In this document: positions 1 to 8,788 of the stretch, piece by piece
How positions within the stretch are numbered: the first letter of the stretch is position 1
Layout of the letters: the number at the start of each line of letters is the position of its first letter
Source of the DNA: Bacillota bacterium
GTDB taxonomy: Bacteria > Bacillota > Clostridia > Lachnospirales > Lachnospiraceae
Direction of reading: 5' to 3'
Assembly (NCBI GenBank): GCA_023392535.1
Contig: JAEVYY010000007.1
Coordinates: 62,001 to 126,000, forward strand
DNA: 64,000 nt
The notes under the pieces: model-generated
Seen by the model: the letters and a program-made list of their open reading frames with translations, nothing else
The model's database searches: none
What the model was told of the DNA's origin: nothing
Made by a program: the position numbers and the translations under genes

Positions 1-570
1 AGCTCTGATATAGATAATTGGTGCATATAATTGTGAATATCCTTCTATAAAGGCTGACATGTTTTTGGTGCTGCAGTAGTCCATCAAATCACCACCCAAT
101 ATAATACCGTCATAATCTCCTATATTTAGAAATTTAACAATTTCTGGCCAAAGTTCATCGGTATGTTTACCATCAGCAGTAACAAACATATTGTTGTAAC
201 GATCTTCTACTGTTGGCAAAAATTCTTCTGAAACATCCCCACTTTCGTGGTCGGCTATTAAGTGAAGATCACTAACCCATGCCAAGGTATATTCTTTTGT
301 CAGATTAGGTATTTCTATAGTTACTATCTCTGTAGTAAAAGTATACTCAGGCTTAGGATAAATGATGCCTTCTGACTCTTCAATGGTATGCTCCTCAGTA
401 GGTTCTTCTATTGAATTTTTATCTGTAGGAGTTGGATTGTTTTCTACTATTGCTGTGCTTGGTTTTGAAAGCTTGTATTGATAAATAATTATAAAGCTAA
501 GTATGAATAATAATAGTATCAGTATTACCATTTGCCATAAGTTAAAATTGTTTTTTTTCATATGTTTCAT
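1..570 (-). CDS. Membrane-anchored calcineurin-like metallophosphoesterase (3' end outside window)
   Basis: An open frame of 190 codons runs off the left edge of the window, so the C-terminus is missing. The protein starts with one hydrophobic segment (about residues 10-30) followed by an acidic, Pro/Thr-rich linker, as in a signal anchor. The fold starts near residue 90 with WVSDLHL (the metal-binding Asp-x-His) and continues with ILGGDLMDY, the second metallophosphoesterase motif (GD). The later GNHE and His motifs would lie outside the window. Start ATG at 570 is preferred over ATG 561 because AGAGG lies about 10 bases upstream of it. It probably acts outside the membrane on a phosphoester; the substrate cannot be told. 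It is divergent from the zinc-ribbon gene at 837. Confidence 0.85.
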   Translation of the reverse strand, partial: MKHMKKNNFNLWQMVILILLLFILSFIIIYQYKLSKPSTAIVENNPTPTDKNSIEEPTEEHTIEESEGIIYPKPEYTFTTEIVTIEIPNLTKEYTLAWVSDLHLIADHESGDVSEEFLPTVEDRYNNMFVTADGKHTDELWPEIVKFLNIGDYDGIILGGDLMDYCSTKNMSAFIEGYSQLYAPIIYIRA

Positions 571-698
571 TATAGGAATGCCTCTAAAAGGAATGCATGG
601 TTTATAATTTTCTAGTAAATCATACCATAAAGCATAGCAAGTGTAAAGAAAACACCCTTTCATGGGATTTGACAAATAACTAATAAAATATACCATAA

Positions 699-727
699 TT
701 GACACAATTTTACATTAAACATATAAT
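699..727 (+). promoter_or_regulatory. Consensus sigma-A promoter for the zinc-ribbon gene
   Basis: TTGACA at 699-704, a 17-base spacer and TATAAT at 722-727: a perfect match to the vegetative consensus, about 110 bases upstream of the ATG at 837. The rest of 571-836 is AT-rich and shows no other feature. Confidence 0.8.
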
Positions 728-836
728 ATAGTAATAGAGTTTCAAGTATTGAATGATGATACATTTGAATTAACAGGGGCTGCTCTGTATTCCATTTAGT
801 TTGCTAAAGAGAAAAAAGTAAGAGGGAGATATAAGT

Positions 837-3023
837 ATGTTTTGTGAAAATTGTGGAAGTAAAATAGAAGAAGATGTAGGTTTTTGTTCGAATTGTGGAA
901 CTGCTGTTGACAAAGAACAGGTATCGCACATCAATGAACAAGCTGGTTCTTTTACTATAGAAGAAGTAGAGACGGTGGTGGTTAGTCAGAAATTTTGCCC
1001 TAATTGCGGAAAGCAGAATCCTGAAAATGCTGAGTTTTGTTGCGAATGTGGAACTCGCTTAATTGGGACAGCTGGAAAAAATCAAATTGAACCTGTAAAA
1101 AATAATAGAGAATCAGGTTTTTTGAATGTAATATCATACAGGAAGGGAAATGTTGCTAAAGCTATAGTATGTTTAGCAGCTCTAGCATTTACAGCAGTTT
1201 TTTTTATAGTAATAGCGAATTTGTTTAGGGGAAATAAGGATGTATCAGACAATTTAGTATATTTGAAAGATAATGAATTGTACACGGTTGCAGGTAAAAA
1301 TTTCACCTCCTTAATGATTACTGATGATGTCATGCAGGATAACGATAGTGCTGGTTTATGGTCAGCCCACAATATTTCTAGAGATTATATAAAAAATGGA
1401 AAATATGTTGTATATACAAAGAAATTAGATGAGGAGTATGGAGTTATATATGATTTGTATTTTAAAAAGACAAATGATAAAAACAAAGAAGAAAGCAAAG
1501 TAGATTCAGATGTAATTACTTATACCACTTTGTCTGATGAAAAGATCATATATATTAAGGGTGAAAATGATCATAAATTATTTGTTTCAGATCTGAAGGG
1601 TAACAAGGAAAAAATTGGGTCAGATGTCGATCATTATGTAATTTCTCATGACCAGAAAACAATATTTTGGATTGAAAATGACTCGTATGGAAGCTATAAG
1701 ATGTATATAATGGACTTAAATAAAAAGAATGCAGAGAAGAAAAAGGTGGACACAGCTGATTATATTATAATGATTTCAGATGATTTAAATACCTTAGTAT
1801 ATCAGGAGGATAATAAATTATATGTATCTATGAAAGGAGAGAAAGGAAAAAAAATAGCATCGGATGTAGCGAATGCTGATGTACATGCATATGGAAGTGG
1901 TGATGTACTGGAAATATATTATACAATCAGTCAAGATGCAGATATTAATGCCTATAATCTGATTGAAGATGATTTTCTGACAGAAGACAACAGTATTACA
2001 GAACCTAATGAGGCAGATTATCAGACGAAAACAATACAAAAAAACTTCTGGGGAAAAAGAGAAGTGATAGAAACAAGCGATAGTTATTACGTTGAATTAG
2101 ATAAATATAGGAATAAAGTGTTTAGGGATAGCATTCGTGAAGAGGCTAAAGAGCAATCGTTAGATGCAATTCGTTGCAAAACGTACTACTATTCAGCAAA
2201 AACCAATGATTCAGTTGAGGTTGCGGATTATATTGAAGTTGATAAGGAATATTTTGATACTACCACACCAATGATGTATTATTTAGATTTAAATATTGAT
2301 GAAATAGAGAAGATAAAATTTTCTGATATTTATGAAGAAAATATAAATAATGATATAGTAGAAAAGTATATCAAACAGTTTGAGAAGGCCGTTAAATTCC
2401 ATTACTTAATTGGAAGGAATACATATATGGTAGAGGACTATGATTATAATTCAGATCTAGATGGGCAAAATAGAGCCTTAGTAAATGAGAAATTGGGAAA
2501 TATGTATATTTACAGTATTTCAAGCATAAACAATGAAGGTAATTACACACGTAACAAGGGTACATTATATCAAATAAATTATAATTCAAAAGATACCTCT
2601 GTGAAGATGATAACAGATGAACTATCTATGGAACCATATATTGTAGAGGAGGGAATTGCTTATTTTACCAATAAAAAGGATAATGGGCGAGAAGCAGACT
2701 TGAATATCAACGATAAGACAATAGAGTCTGATGTGTTTCCAAGCTGGAGCGATGGCGGATTTATGGAAACTAATCATAGTATCTTATACATGACGGATGT
2801 AAATGAAGCAGGTACAGAAGGAACACTAATGCAGTATAAAAATGGAAAATCTAGTCACATTGCTCAGGATGTTGCCAAAGGTTCTTTTGGAGAAGTACAG
2901 GATTCTATGATTGCTTATCTTGTTGATTATAATTTTAAAAAGAACAGAGGGGATCTGGAACTCTTTGATGGCAAAGATTCTGTCAGAATAGATTCTGATG
3001 TGACGTGTATTGTATACAATTAA
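837..3023 (+). CDS. Double zinc-ribbon, single-pass membrane protein with large beta-propeller-like external domain
   Basis: Residues 1-80 hold two pairs of CxxC zinc knuckles (FCENCGSK...FCSNCGTAV and FCPNCGKQ...FCCECGTRL), i.e. cytoplasmic zinc ribbons. One membrane segment lies near residues 108-130. The remaining 600 residues are polar and repeat short units such as LVYLKDNELYTV, KIIYIKGENDHKLFVSD and TLVYQEDNKLYVS, resembling blades of a TolB/DPP-type propeller. No catalytic motif is recognisable. The start follows AGAGGGAG. A convergent neighbour at 3140-4477 has the same architecture with a different external domain. The family is common and uncharacterised in Clostridia; a sensory or envelope role is inference. 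Confidence 0.75.
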   Translation: MFCENCGSKIEEDVGFCSNCGTAVDKEQVSHINEQAGSFTIEEVETVVVSQKFCPNCGKQNPENAEFCCECGTRLIGTAGKNQIEPVKNNRESGFLNVISYRKGNVAKAIVCLAALAFTAVFFIVIANLFRGNKDVSDNLVYLKDNELYTVAGKNFTSLMITDDVMQDNDSAGLWSAHNISRDYIKNGKYVVYTKKLDEEYGVIYDLYFKKTNDKNKEESKVDSDVITYTTLSDEKIIYIKGENDHKLFVSDLKGNKEKIGSDVDHYVISHDQKTIFWIENDSYGSYKMYIMDLNKKNAEKKKVDTADYIIMISDDLNTLVYQEDNKLYVSMKGEKGKKIASDVANADVHAYGSGDVLEIYYTISQDADINAYNLIEDDFLTEDNSITEPNEADYQTKTIQKNFWGKREVIETSDSYYVELDKYRNKVFRDSIREEAKEQSLDAIRCKTYYYSAKTNDSVEVADYIEVDKEYFDTTTPMMYYLDLNIDEIEKIKFSDIYEENINNDIVEKYIKQFEKAVKFHYLIGRNTYMVEDYDYNSDLDGQNRALVNEKLGNMYIYSISSINNEGNYTRNKGTLYQINYNSKDTSVKMITDELSMEPYIVEEGIAYFTNKKDNGREADLNINDKTIESDVFPSWSDGGFMETNHSILYMTDVNEAGTEGTLMQYKNGKSSHIAQDVAKGSFGEVQDSMIAYLVDYNFKKNRGDLELFDGKDSVRIDSDVTCIVYN

Positions 3024-3077
3024 GTAATAATTCTCAGAATACTGCAGTATTTATCCGCTAAGAAATAAGCTAATATT

Positions 3078-3121
3078 AAAAGGATATATATTTCGTATAG
3101 ATAGAAACATATATCCTTTTT
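3078..3121. terminator. Bidirectional terminator between convergent zinc-ribbon genes
   Basis: The arm AAAAGGATATATATTTC (from 3078) pairs with GAAACATATATCCTTTT (to about 3120) with one mismatch. A-rich and T-rich edges on the two sides suit termination in both directions. Confidence 0.8.
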
Positions 3122-3139
3122 AATATCTAAATAAATAAT

Positions 3140-4477
3140 TTAGAAACCAGAATTAAATCGGTCTCTAATCCATTGTCTGTTTTCTTGTGTCACACCATTT
3201 TTATTATCTACTGAAAAATCACCAAAATCATTAAAATACCAGAAGTGATCAATGTTTATAGTCGTACCTAGTTCAAATCCCTGAGTGTCCTTTAAATGTT
3301 CAAAAATTTCATTGAATGCATCCATATATATGGATGGATCACCACCAGAAGCCTGAACATAATTTGCACAATCAAGTATTAACATTGGATTATAATCCGT
3401 TTCTTTCATGACGGTTAAAATATTACTGATTGCAATATCGTAGGATATGGAATTATTAGTAAGATTGGTTTCGTTCTCTTTTTTAGTAATCCATGCAAGG
3501 GAATAAACATAGCGGAGACGGAGGGGATCATCCATATCATTTTCATCAAACAAAGTCAGTGATTTGGCATCCTGCATTAATTGCCAGGCCTCACTTCTGG
3601 ACCAATGGTCTCTTTGCGTAAATTTATTCAGAGCAATAATATAATATTCTTTATAACGCTCTTTCAGATTTGCTAGAGAGTCATTTAATTCAGTATCATC
3701 AAGTTTAATTCCCTTTTCATTTAAGGTAGATGCAGCATCTATTGCATTTTCTAATTCCAGCTTAATTTGATTATAAATAGACGGATGAACATCCTGTTTT
3801 TCCAATGAGTTAACATGTTCTAAAGTAGACTGCTTATAGAAGGTAAAGAGGCCCTGAATATGTTCTGTTGCTTCTGAAATCTGATTTTCCGGATATTCAA
3901 TAGCACCATAACTGTTAAAAGCAGATGTTAAAGTTACAAGCCCTTCGAAATAATTACCATCTTGTTCGATTATTTTCTTTCCTTCTTCATACACATTATC
4001 AATATCTATAAAGAGTTCATCCACATTCATGTCTATTTCTTCTAAAGATGTTGATGTATTGATATTATTATCCTGCTCGACAGTAGATCGGATCTTTTTT
4101 ATTGGGTTAGGTATTACTTCTTGGTAAATTAATAATAATATTATAATGGCAATCACTAAAATAATAATTGGTAAAAAAAGTAAAAAAGGATTAGGCTTCT
4201 TTATTTTTGCTATTTCTGGCGATGATATATCATTATACGGAACAGAAGATGTCGCAATTTTGCTACCGCATTGTACGCAAAATAAAGTTCCTTCTTTGAG
4301 TATAGCATCACATTTTGCACATCTATTTAAAACCGAATTTGAGTTAATTTTAAGCAGCTCAGTGTTTAAAAGTTCAGTTTTGTCTGAATCTATCACTGAT
4401 TGTTCAATTTTTACGCCACATCCCTTACAGAATTTAGCATATTCTGAGTTCTCCGTTTGACACTTTGAACATTTCAT
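3140..4477 (-). CDS. Zinc-ribbon membrane protein with extracytoplasmic helical domain
   Basis: The protein (445 aa) opens with CSKCQTENSEYAKFCKGCG and a second ribbon, CAKCDAIL...FCVQCGSKI (residues 1-75). A strong membrane segment follows (about 97-118, rich in Ile and Leu). The outside part (about 120-445) is mostly charged and looks alpha-helical, with TPR-like spacing; no catalytic motif is seen. It converges on the gene at 837, which shares the ribbon-plus-anchor layout, so the two may work in the same envelope process. Start ATG 4477 lies downstream of GAGGGGG. Function unknown. Confidence 0.75.
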   Translation of the reverse strand: MKCSKCQTENSEYAKFCKGCGVKIEQSVIDSDKTELLNTELLKINSNSVLNRCAKCDAILKEGTLFCVQCGSKIATSSVPYNDISSPEIAKIKKPNPFLLFLPIIILVIAIIILLLIYQEVIPNPIKKIRSTVEQDNNINTSTSLEEIDMNVDELFIDIDNVYEEGKKIIEQDGNYFEGLVTLTSAFNSYGAIEYPENQISEATEHIQGLFTFYKQSTLEHVNSLEKQDVHPSIYNQIKLELENAIDAASTLNEKGIKLDDTELNDSLANLKERYKEYYIIALNKFTQRDHWSRSEAWQLMQDAKSLTLFDENDMDDPLRLRYVYSLAWITKKENETNLTNNSISYDIAISNILTVMKETDYNPMLILDCANYVQASGGDPSIYMDAFNEIFEHLKDTQGFELGTTINIDHFWYFNDFGDFSVDNKNGVTQENRQWIRDRFNSGF

Positions 4478-4599
4478 TATATGAATTCCCCCTCATTTTT
4501 ATCATTTGTATTTATATGTAAAATATACATATTATAAAAAAGTATATATCTAAAAAATCATAGCATAACCAGTAATAGATGTAAAGAATATCAACTAAT

Positions 4600-4860
4600 A
4601 TAAAGAAAGCTGTTACATATTCTATTGCGTCTAAAATTGGAAGATTATTCAAACAAGGTGACAAATGCATCGTATGATGATCGGTCATAGGCGTTAAGAT
4701 CATACAGCCTCTAGTCAATCTTACCCATAACACCAATAACCAAACAGAGCGAAAAGCCGTAGTCACACCGCCCTCTTCCAATATTCTCATGCCCCATTCT
4801 TCCGGTACCATAGATTGTATTTGCTCCAATCATAACTCCTTTCTTATTTTTATCCATTAT
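4600..4860. other. Compositionally distinct stretch with broken coding-like frames
   Basis: Within the 453-base gap 4478-4930, the part from about 4620 to 4840 is clearly richer in G+C than its flanks. On the minus strand, AAAGGAG precedes an ATG at 4833 that opens a 40-codon frame (4833-4711, beginning MIGANTIYGTGRMG). It ends at TAG, but the same frame continues plausibly beyond the stop. Another minus frame is open across 4829-4512. Neither matches a family I recognise. A decayed gene or mobile-element remnant, or a structured RNA, is possible. The flanks hold only AT-rich sequence. Confidence 0.3.
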
Positions 4861-4930
4861 CTTACTCTTATAATACAAATTTTCTACGACAACTGCATGT
4901 TGTAATTAAAAAATTTGTATTTTAGTGGAT

Positions 4931-5890
4931 TTATTGAATGATTTTCCGATACTCAAAGGGTAGTACCCCTACATTTCTCTTAAACAGCTCTGCGAACCTG
5001 CTGGCATTGGAATAACCAATTGTCCGGGCGATCTGGGCAATGCTTAAATCGGTATGTGATAATAAAGATTCGGCCTGTTCCATTCGTGCCTGTTGGATAA
5101 ATTCGGTAATGGTGCAGCCATAGATGATCTTAAAGCTTTTCTTCAATTTTGTCTGTCCCATACATGCAATTTTAGACAATTGCTCCAACGTCAGGGGATA
5201 GGAAAAATGATCCTTAATATAAGCCGATACATTTAGGATCTGTTCCTTATCCTTATCAGAAAGATGTACTTGCGCTATTCCCTGCCGATGAAAGTGTTCC
5301 ACGACCAATGAAACAGCCTCATTTACTTTTGCTTCATAGAATAGCTTTGCACTGATTCCGGTGCCCCGATACTCGGACACCTGATTGAGTAATAATAGCA
5401 TTTCCGGAAAATGCATCGTTTCATCAATAGAACGAAAGGCATCATAAGGATTCCAATAATCATCTGGATATTTTTCCTTTAAATAGTGTAGATAGTAATT
5501 CGGCAGGATTTCAATTCCAACGGATCGAATTGGCATTTTTTTATGTATGACAGCTTTATACGGACTTTTTCCTCCCAAAAAAGTCTTGATACAGTTTGCA
5601 TTGATTCTCCGATAAGGGTTCAATTCGTGGCCGGAAATGGATTGATAATAGGATACGCTCATACATTCTGGCAGTTGACCTTCAAATAAATAATCTTCAA
5701 AAAAAGAAAAATCATGAATCTTGATATCATATAGATCAGTTTCTGAATAAAGCCAGTAAAAGCCTTCTCCTAAGTCTTTGGAGAGTTGATAGGTCTGTCC
5801 ACAAGTATTAAATCTTCCATTGGGGCTGACAGGGTCAAAACCTCTTTCTTTCAATATAGTTTCATAAATTGCATTTATCTTCCCTTTCAT
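4931..5890 (-). CDS. AraC-family transcription regulator
   Basis: 319 aa. The C-terminal 100 residues carry two helix-turn-helix units: LTLEQLSKIACMGQTKLKK followed by LSIAQIARTIGYSNASRF and the family signature FKRNVGVLPFEYRK. The N-terminal 210 residues form an effector domain without a recognisable cupin signature. Length and layout resemble the PchR-like regulators of siderophore genes, which is a weak inference. It is divergent from the transport operon starting at 6069, with 178 bases between them, and is its likely activator. The start has a GGGAGGT site. Repeats in the shared intergenic region are listed separately. Confidence 0.85.
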   Translation of the reverse strand: MKGKINAIYETILKERGFDPVSPNGRFNTCGQTYQLSKDLGEGFYWLYSETDLYDIKIHDFSFFEDYLFEGQLPECMSVSYYQSISGHELNPYRRINANCIKTFLGGKSPYKAVIHKKMPIRSVGIEILPNYYLHYLKEKYPDDYWNPYDAFRSIDETMHFPEMLLLLNQVSEYRGTGISAKLFYEAKVNEAVSLVVEHFHRQGIAQVHLSDKDKEQILNVSAYIKDHFSYPLTLEQLSKIACMGQTKLKKSFKIIYGCTITEFIQQARMEQAESLLSHTDLSIAQIARTIGYSNASRFAELFKRNVGVLPFEYRKIIQ

Positions 5891-5915
5891 AAGACCTCCC
5901 TTTTATAAATACCTC

Positions 5916-6016
5916 GATTAGACGAATCATTACTCTGATTAGACAAAACTAGTTAACAGGCATTGTCATAAAAAAGTCTATATGGTAATTTTATACCGAG
6001 GTTAGGTATGACTAAC
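5916..6016. promoter_or_regulatory. Divergent control region with GATTAGAC direct repeats and a GTTAG/CTAAC dyad
   Basis: GATTAGAC occurs at 5916-5923 and again at 5937-5944. The starts are 21 bases apart, two helix turns, a usual arrangement for an AraC-family dimer. Further on, GTTAGGTATGACTAAC (6001-6016) is an inverted repeat, GTTAG-N6-CTAAC. A related dyad, CTAAC-N4-GTTAG, lies in front of the iron-type binding protein at 40046. That suggests a shared metal-dependent repressor, but this is not proven. Confidence 0.5.
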
Positions 6017-6068
6017 ATTAATCATAACATAATTTCTTGCGACGTCAAGAAATAAAAGGAGGAGGATT

Positions 6069-6680
6069 ATGAGTAATCAGACGAGAAGAAATAACAAGGG
6101 GTTTAGTATAAAAGACTTGGTAACAATTGGTATTTTTACCGCGCTTTTATTTGTGACTATGCTGGTGGGTGGAATCGTATTTGCGCCTAATCCAGTTCTT
6201 ACTTTTTATATGCCATTAGGGGCGGCATTTCTGGGGGGACCTGTTATGATGCTTCTTATTGCAAAAGTTCCAAAACGTGGTGTGATCGCAATAACTGGTA
6301 TTCTTTGTGGGTTGATATGGTTTGCCAGCGGTATGCATTGGGCCATGGACTTAGGTTATATAGTGGGTGGAATCATCGGAGATTTTATCGCGGGAAGAGG
6401 CAAATATAAAAAGCAGATGCTAAATATGCTTGCGTTCATTTGTATTAGCCTGGGAGCGACAGGTAGCTATATCAGTTATTTTGCAGATCGCAACGCATGG
6501 AGTAGCTATATGCTAAAAGGAGGGACATCAGGAAGTTATATTGAGGTCATGAATACAGCAGCCAAGAACTGGATGTTGGCGGTCATTATCATTGGAACTA
6601 TGGTGGTCGCAGGAGGCAGTGCATGGGTCGGAAGTATATTATTAAAAAAACAGTTTGAAAAGGCGGGAATTACGGCGTGA
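6069..6680 (+). CDS. ECF-type S component, Trep_Strep/MptE-like membrane protein
   Basis: 203 aa with about five to six hydrophobic segments. It begins with a charged stretch followed by FSIKDLVTIGIFTALLF, typical of ECF transporter substrate-binding (S) subunits. The pattern, including PLGAAFLGGPVMMLL and GGIIGDFIAGRGKYKK, fits the Trep_Strep family of integral membrane proteins found beside EcfT/EcfA. First gene of an operon that continues with T and A components (overlap of 4 bases with the next gene). A very strong AGGAGGAGG site precedes ATG 6069. The substrate is unknown. Confidence 0.8.
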   Translation: MSNQTRRNNKGFSIKDLVTIGIFTALLFVTMLVGGIVFAPNPVLTFYMPLGAAFLGGPVMMLLIAKVPKRGVIAITGILCGLIWFASGMHWAMDLGYIVGGIIGDFIAGRGKYKKQMLNMLAFICISLGATGSYISYFADRNAWSSYMLKGGTSGSYIEVMNTAAKNWMLAVIIIGTMVVAGGSAWVGSILLKKQFEKAGITA

Positions 6681-7369
6681 GGGGAGTGCGATTTGATCCG
6701 AGAACAAAACTTCTCTTGTTATTGCTCTGTGTTCTTTGCACTATGATCGCTCCTTCGTTAAAATATGAAATGTTACTGGTATGCTTGATTGCTGCATTTT
6801 CGCTCCTATCTGGAAAGCTTGGTCATGCATTGATAGGTATCTTATCTTATGGATTAATTTATGGAGTCGGCATATTTTCAATAAGTAGTATGACAGGAAT
6901 TACACAGGCCATAGTAGCAGCGTTTTTAGGATTGGTAAATAAGGTGTTTCCCTGCGGATTTATGGCAGGACTGATGATTAAGACCACAAAAACAGGAGAA
7001 TTTATGGCAGCGTTCTACAAAATACATATGCCAGATTCCTTTGTGATACCTTTTGCCGTTATGATGCGCTATCTTCCAGTCGTGAGGGAAGACTGGCGTT
7101 GTATCAGGGATGCCATGCGTATGAGAGGTATCTCACTATCCATTAGAACTATCTGTTTGCATCCGATGCAGGTGGCACAATGCTTGTATGTTCCGTTTAT
7201 GATGGCAGCCTCCAATACTGCCGATGAATTATCCATAGCTGCTGTGACTCGTGGAATAGAAAATCCTAATCCCAGGACAAGCCTTGTTAAAATCAGAATA
7301 TCTATAAGAGATATCATCGTTATTATTATTTTTATCGGATATTTTGTAATTGGATTTATGGAATCATGA
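6677..7369 (+). CDS. ECF transporter transmembrane component (EcfT-like)
   Basis: 230 aa, start GTG inside the GTGA overlap with the S component. It has four or more membrane segments and two cytoplasmic coupling motifs of the EcfT family: AMRMRG near residue 150 and VTRGIENP near residue 195, the equivalents of the two Ala-Arg-Gly boxes that dock on the ATPases. It joins the S component to the ATPase encoded 15 bases downstream. Confidence 0.85.
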   Translation: MRGVRFDPRTKLLLLLLCVLCTMIAPSLKYEMLLVCLIAAFSLLSGKLGHALIGILSYGLIYGVGIFSISSMTGITQAIVAAFLGLVNKVFPCGFMAGLMIKTTKTGEFMAAFYKIHMPDSFVIPFAVMMRYLPVVREDWRCIRDAMRMRGISLSIRTICLHPMQVAQCLYVPFMMAASNTADELSIAAVTRGIENPNPRTSLVKIRISIRDIIVIIIFIGYFVIGFMES

Positions 7370-7384
7370 TAAGGGAGGCAGCAA

Positions 7385-8788
7385 ATGAAGAAAATATTGC
7401 TTGATACGATTTCCTTTTCCTATGATGGAACAGGGAATGGGAGGGTTAAAAATATAAACATGTCTGTTAAAGCGGGAGAATGCATTTTATTGACAGGGCG
7501 TAGTGGATGTGGAAAAACCACGGTAACAAGAATGATAAATGGACTGATTCCAGAATTCTTTTCTGGAGAATTAATGGGGCGTGCGTTGGTGGATGGTGAA
7601 GATCTTGCAGTAAAGCAAATTTACGAAATCGCTCAAAAGACAGGATCCGTATTTCAAAACCCTAAGACTCAGTTTTTTCACACAGATACAGAGGGTGAAA
7701 TCGCATTTGGGATGGAGAACCTGGGAGTAGAAAGACTAGAGATTGCAAATAGAGTGCAACGGACGGCTGCTGATTTGCATATTACCAATTTGCTACATCG
7801 TAATATTTTTTCCTTATCGGGTGGTGAAAAACAAAAGATAGCCTTTGCATCTGTATATGCCATGAATCCTGATATTTACGTTCTGGATGAACCCTCTTCC
7901 AATCTGGATTCCAATGCAATCGCGGATTTGAGAAACTATATTCGAATATTAAAAACGCAAGGAAAGACCCTAATCATTGCAGAGCACCGGCTCTATTATT
8001 TAAAGGATCTGGCAGATGAAATTTTTTACATGGATCATGGTGAAATTAGGTATCAATGGACGAGAGAAGCATTTTTGGACCTAACAGAAAAAGAAAGAAA
8101 GAAGCTGGGGCTTAGGTCTCTTCAATACGAAGAACCTAAAATAAATGAAACATCGTGTTTGAAAGCTATTCCTGATTTTGAAATGAAAGATTTTTCTATC
8201 GGATATGGAAAAAAAGAAGTGCTATGCGAGATTCAATGGAAAGCAAATAAAGGAGATATTATCGCGGTAACAGGGCATAACGGAATTGGTAAATCTACGC
8301 TGTTAAGAACGGTATGTGGTCTTAAAAAAGCCTTGGGAGGGATGGTCTTATGGAAGGGAGTCGTGCAAAGTCCAAAAGATTTGTTAAACAGGAGCTATAT
8401 GGTCATGCAGGATGTGAACTATCAGCTCTTTGCGGACAGTGTAGAGCATGAGACCTATTTTGGAATAAAAGATGCGGATCTTAACAAGGTGGAGCAGGTG
8501 TTAAAGGATCTCGATCTATATGAGTGCAAAGACAAACATCCTAATATATTATCGGGAGGACAAAAGCAGCGTCTTGCAGTAGCGGTCAGTATGCTTTGCA
8601 AGAAGGATATATTGGTCTTTGATGAGCCGAACAGCGGACTTGACTTAGAAAGCATGCGGATGGTATCAAAATTAATGAAAAAACTTGCAAGTATGGGGAA
8701 AATCATTTTTGTTGTTACCCATGATTTTGAATTGGTCACGCTCGCGTGTACGAGAATATTGAAACTGGGAGAGAAGGAAAAAGAATGA
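7385..8788 (+). CDS. Double ECF/cobalt-type ABC ATPase (EcfA1-EcfA2 fused)
   Basis: 467 aa with two complete nucleotide-binding domains in tandem. Domain 1: Walker A GRSGCGKTT, signature LSGGEKQK, Walker B VLDEPSSNLD. Domain 2 (from about 265): GHNGIGKST, LSGGQKQR, LVFDEPNSGLD. Such fused ATPases are the usual partner of Trep_Strep S components. The start follows AAGGGAGG. The stop codon overlaps the ATG of the next gene (ATGA), so translation of the exporter-fold ABC pair is coupled to this gene. Confidence 0.9.
   Translation: MKKILLDTISFSYDGTGNGRVKNINMSVKAGECILLTGRSGCGKTTVTRMINGLIPEFFSGELMGRALVDGEDLAVKQIYEIAQKTGSVFQNPKTQFFHTDTEGEIAFGMENLGVERLEIANRVQRTAADLHITNLLHRNIFSLSGGEKQKIAFASVYAMNPDIYVLDEPSSNLDSNAIADLRNYIRILKTQGKTLIIAEHRLYYLKDLADEIFYMDHGEIRYQWTREAFLDLTEKERKKLGLRSLQYEEPKINETSCLKAIPDFEMKDFSIGYGKKEVLCEIQWKANKGDIIAVTGHNGIGKSTLLRTVCGLKKALGGMVLWKGVVQSPKDLLNRSYMVMQDVNYQLFADSVEHETYFGIKDADLNKVEQVLKDLDLYECKDKHPNILSGGQKQRLAVAVSMLCKKDILVFDEPNSGLDLESMRMVSKLMKKLASMGKIIFVVTHDFELVTLACTRILKLGEKEKE

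Noticed and set aside
4146..4460. 104-codon plus-strand frame
   Set aside because: Antisense to the zinc-ribbon end of the 3140-4477 gene.
8746..8784. Upstream extension of the first exporter-fold ABC gene
   Set aside because: It lies inside the ATPase gene and has no ribosome site; ATG 8785 overlaps the previous stop and has AGAAGGA upstream.
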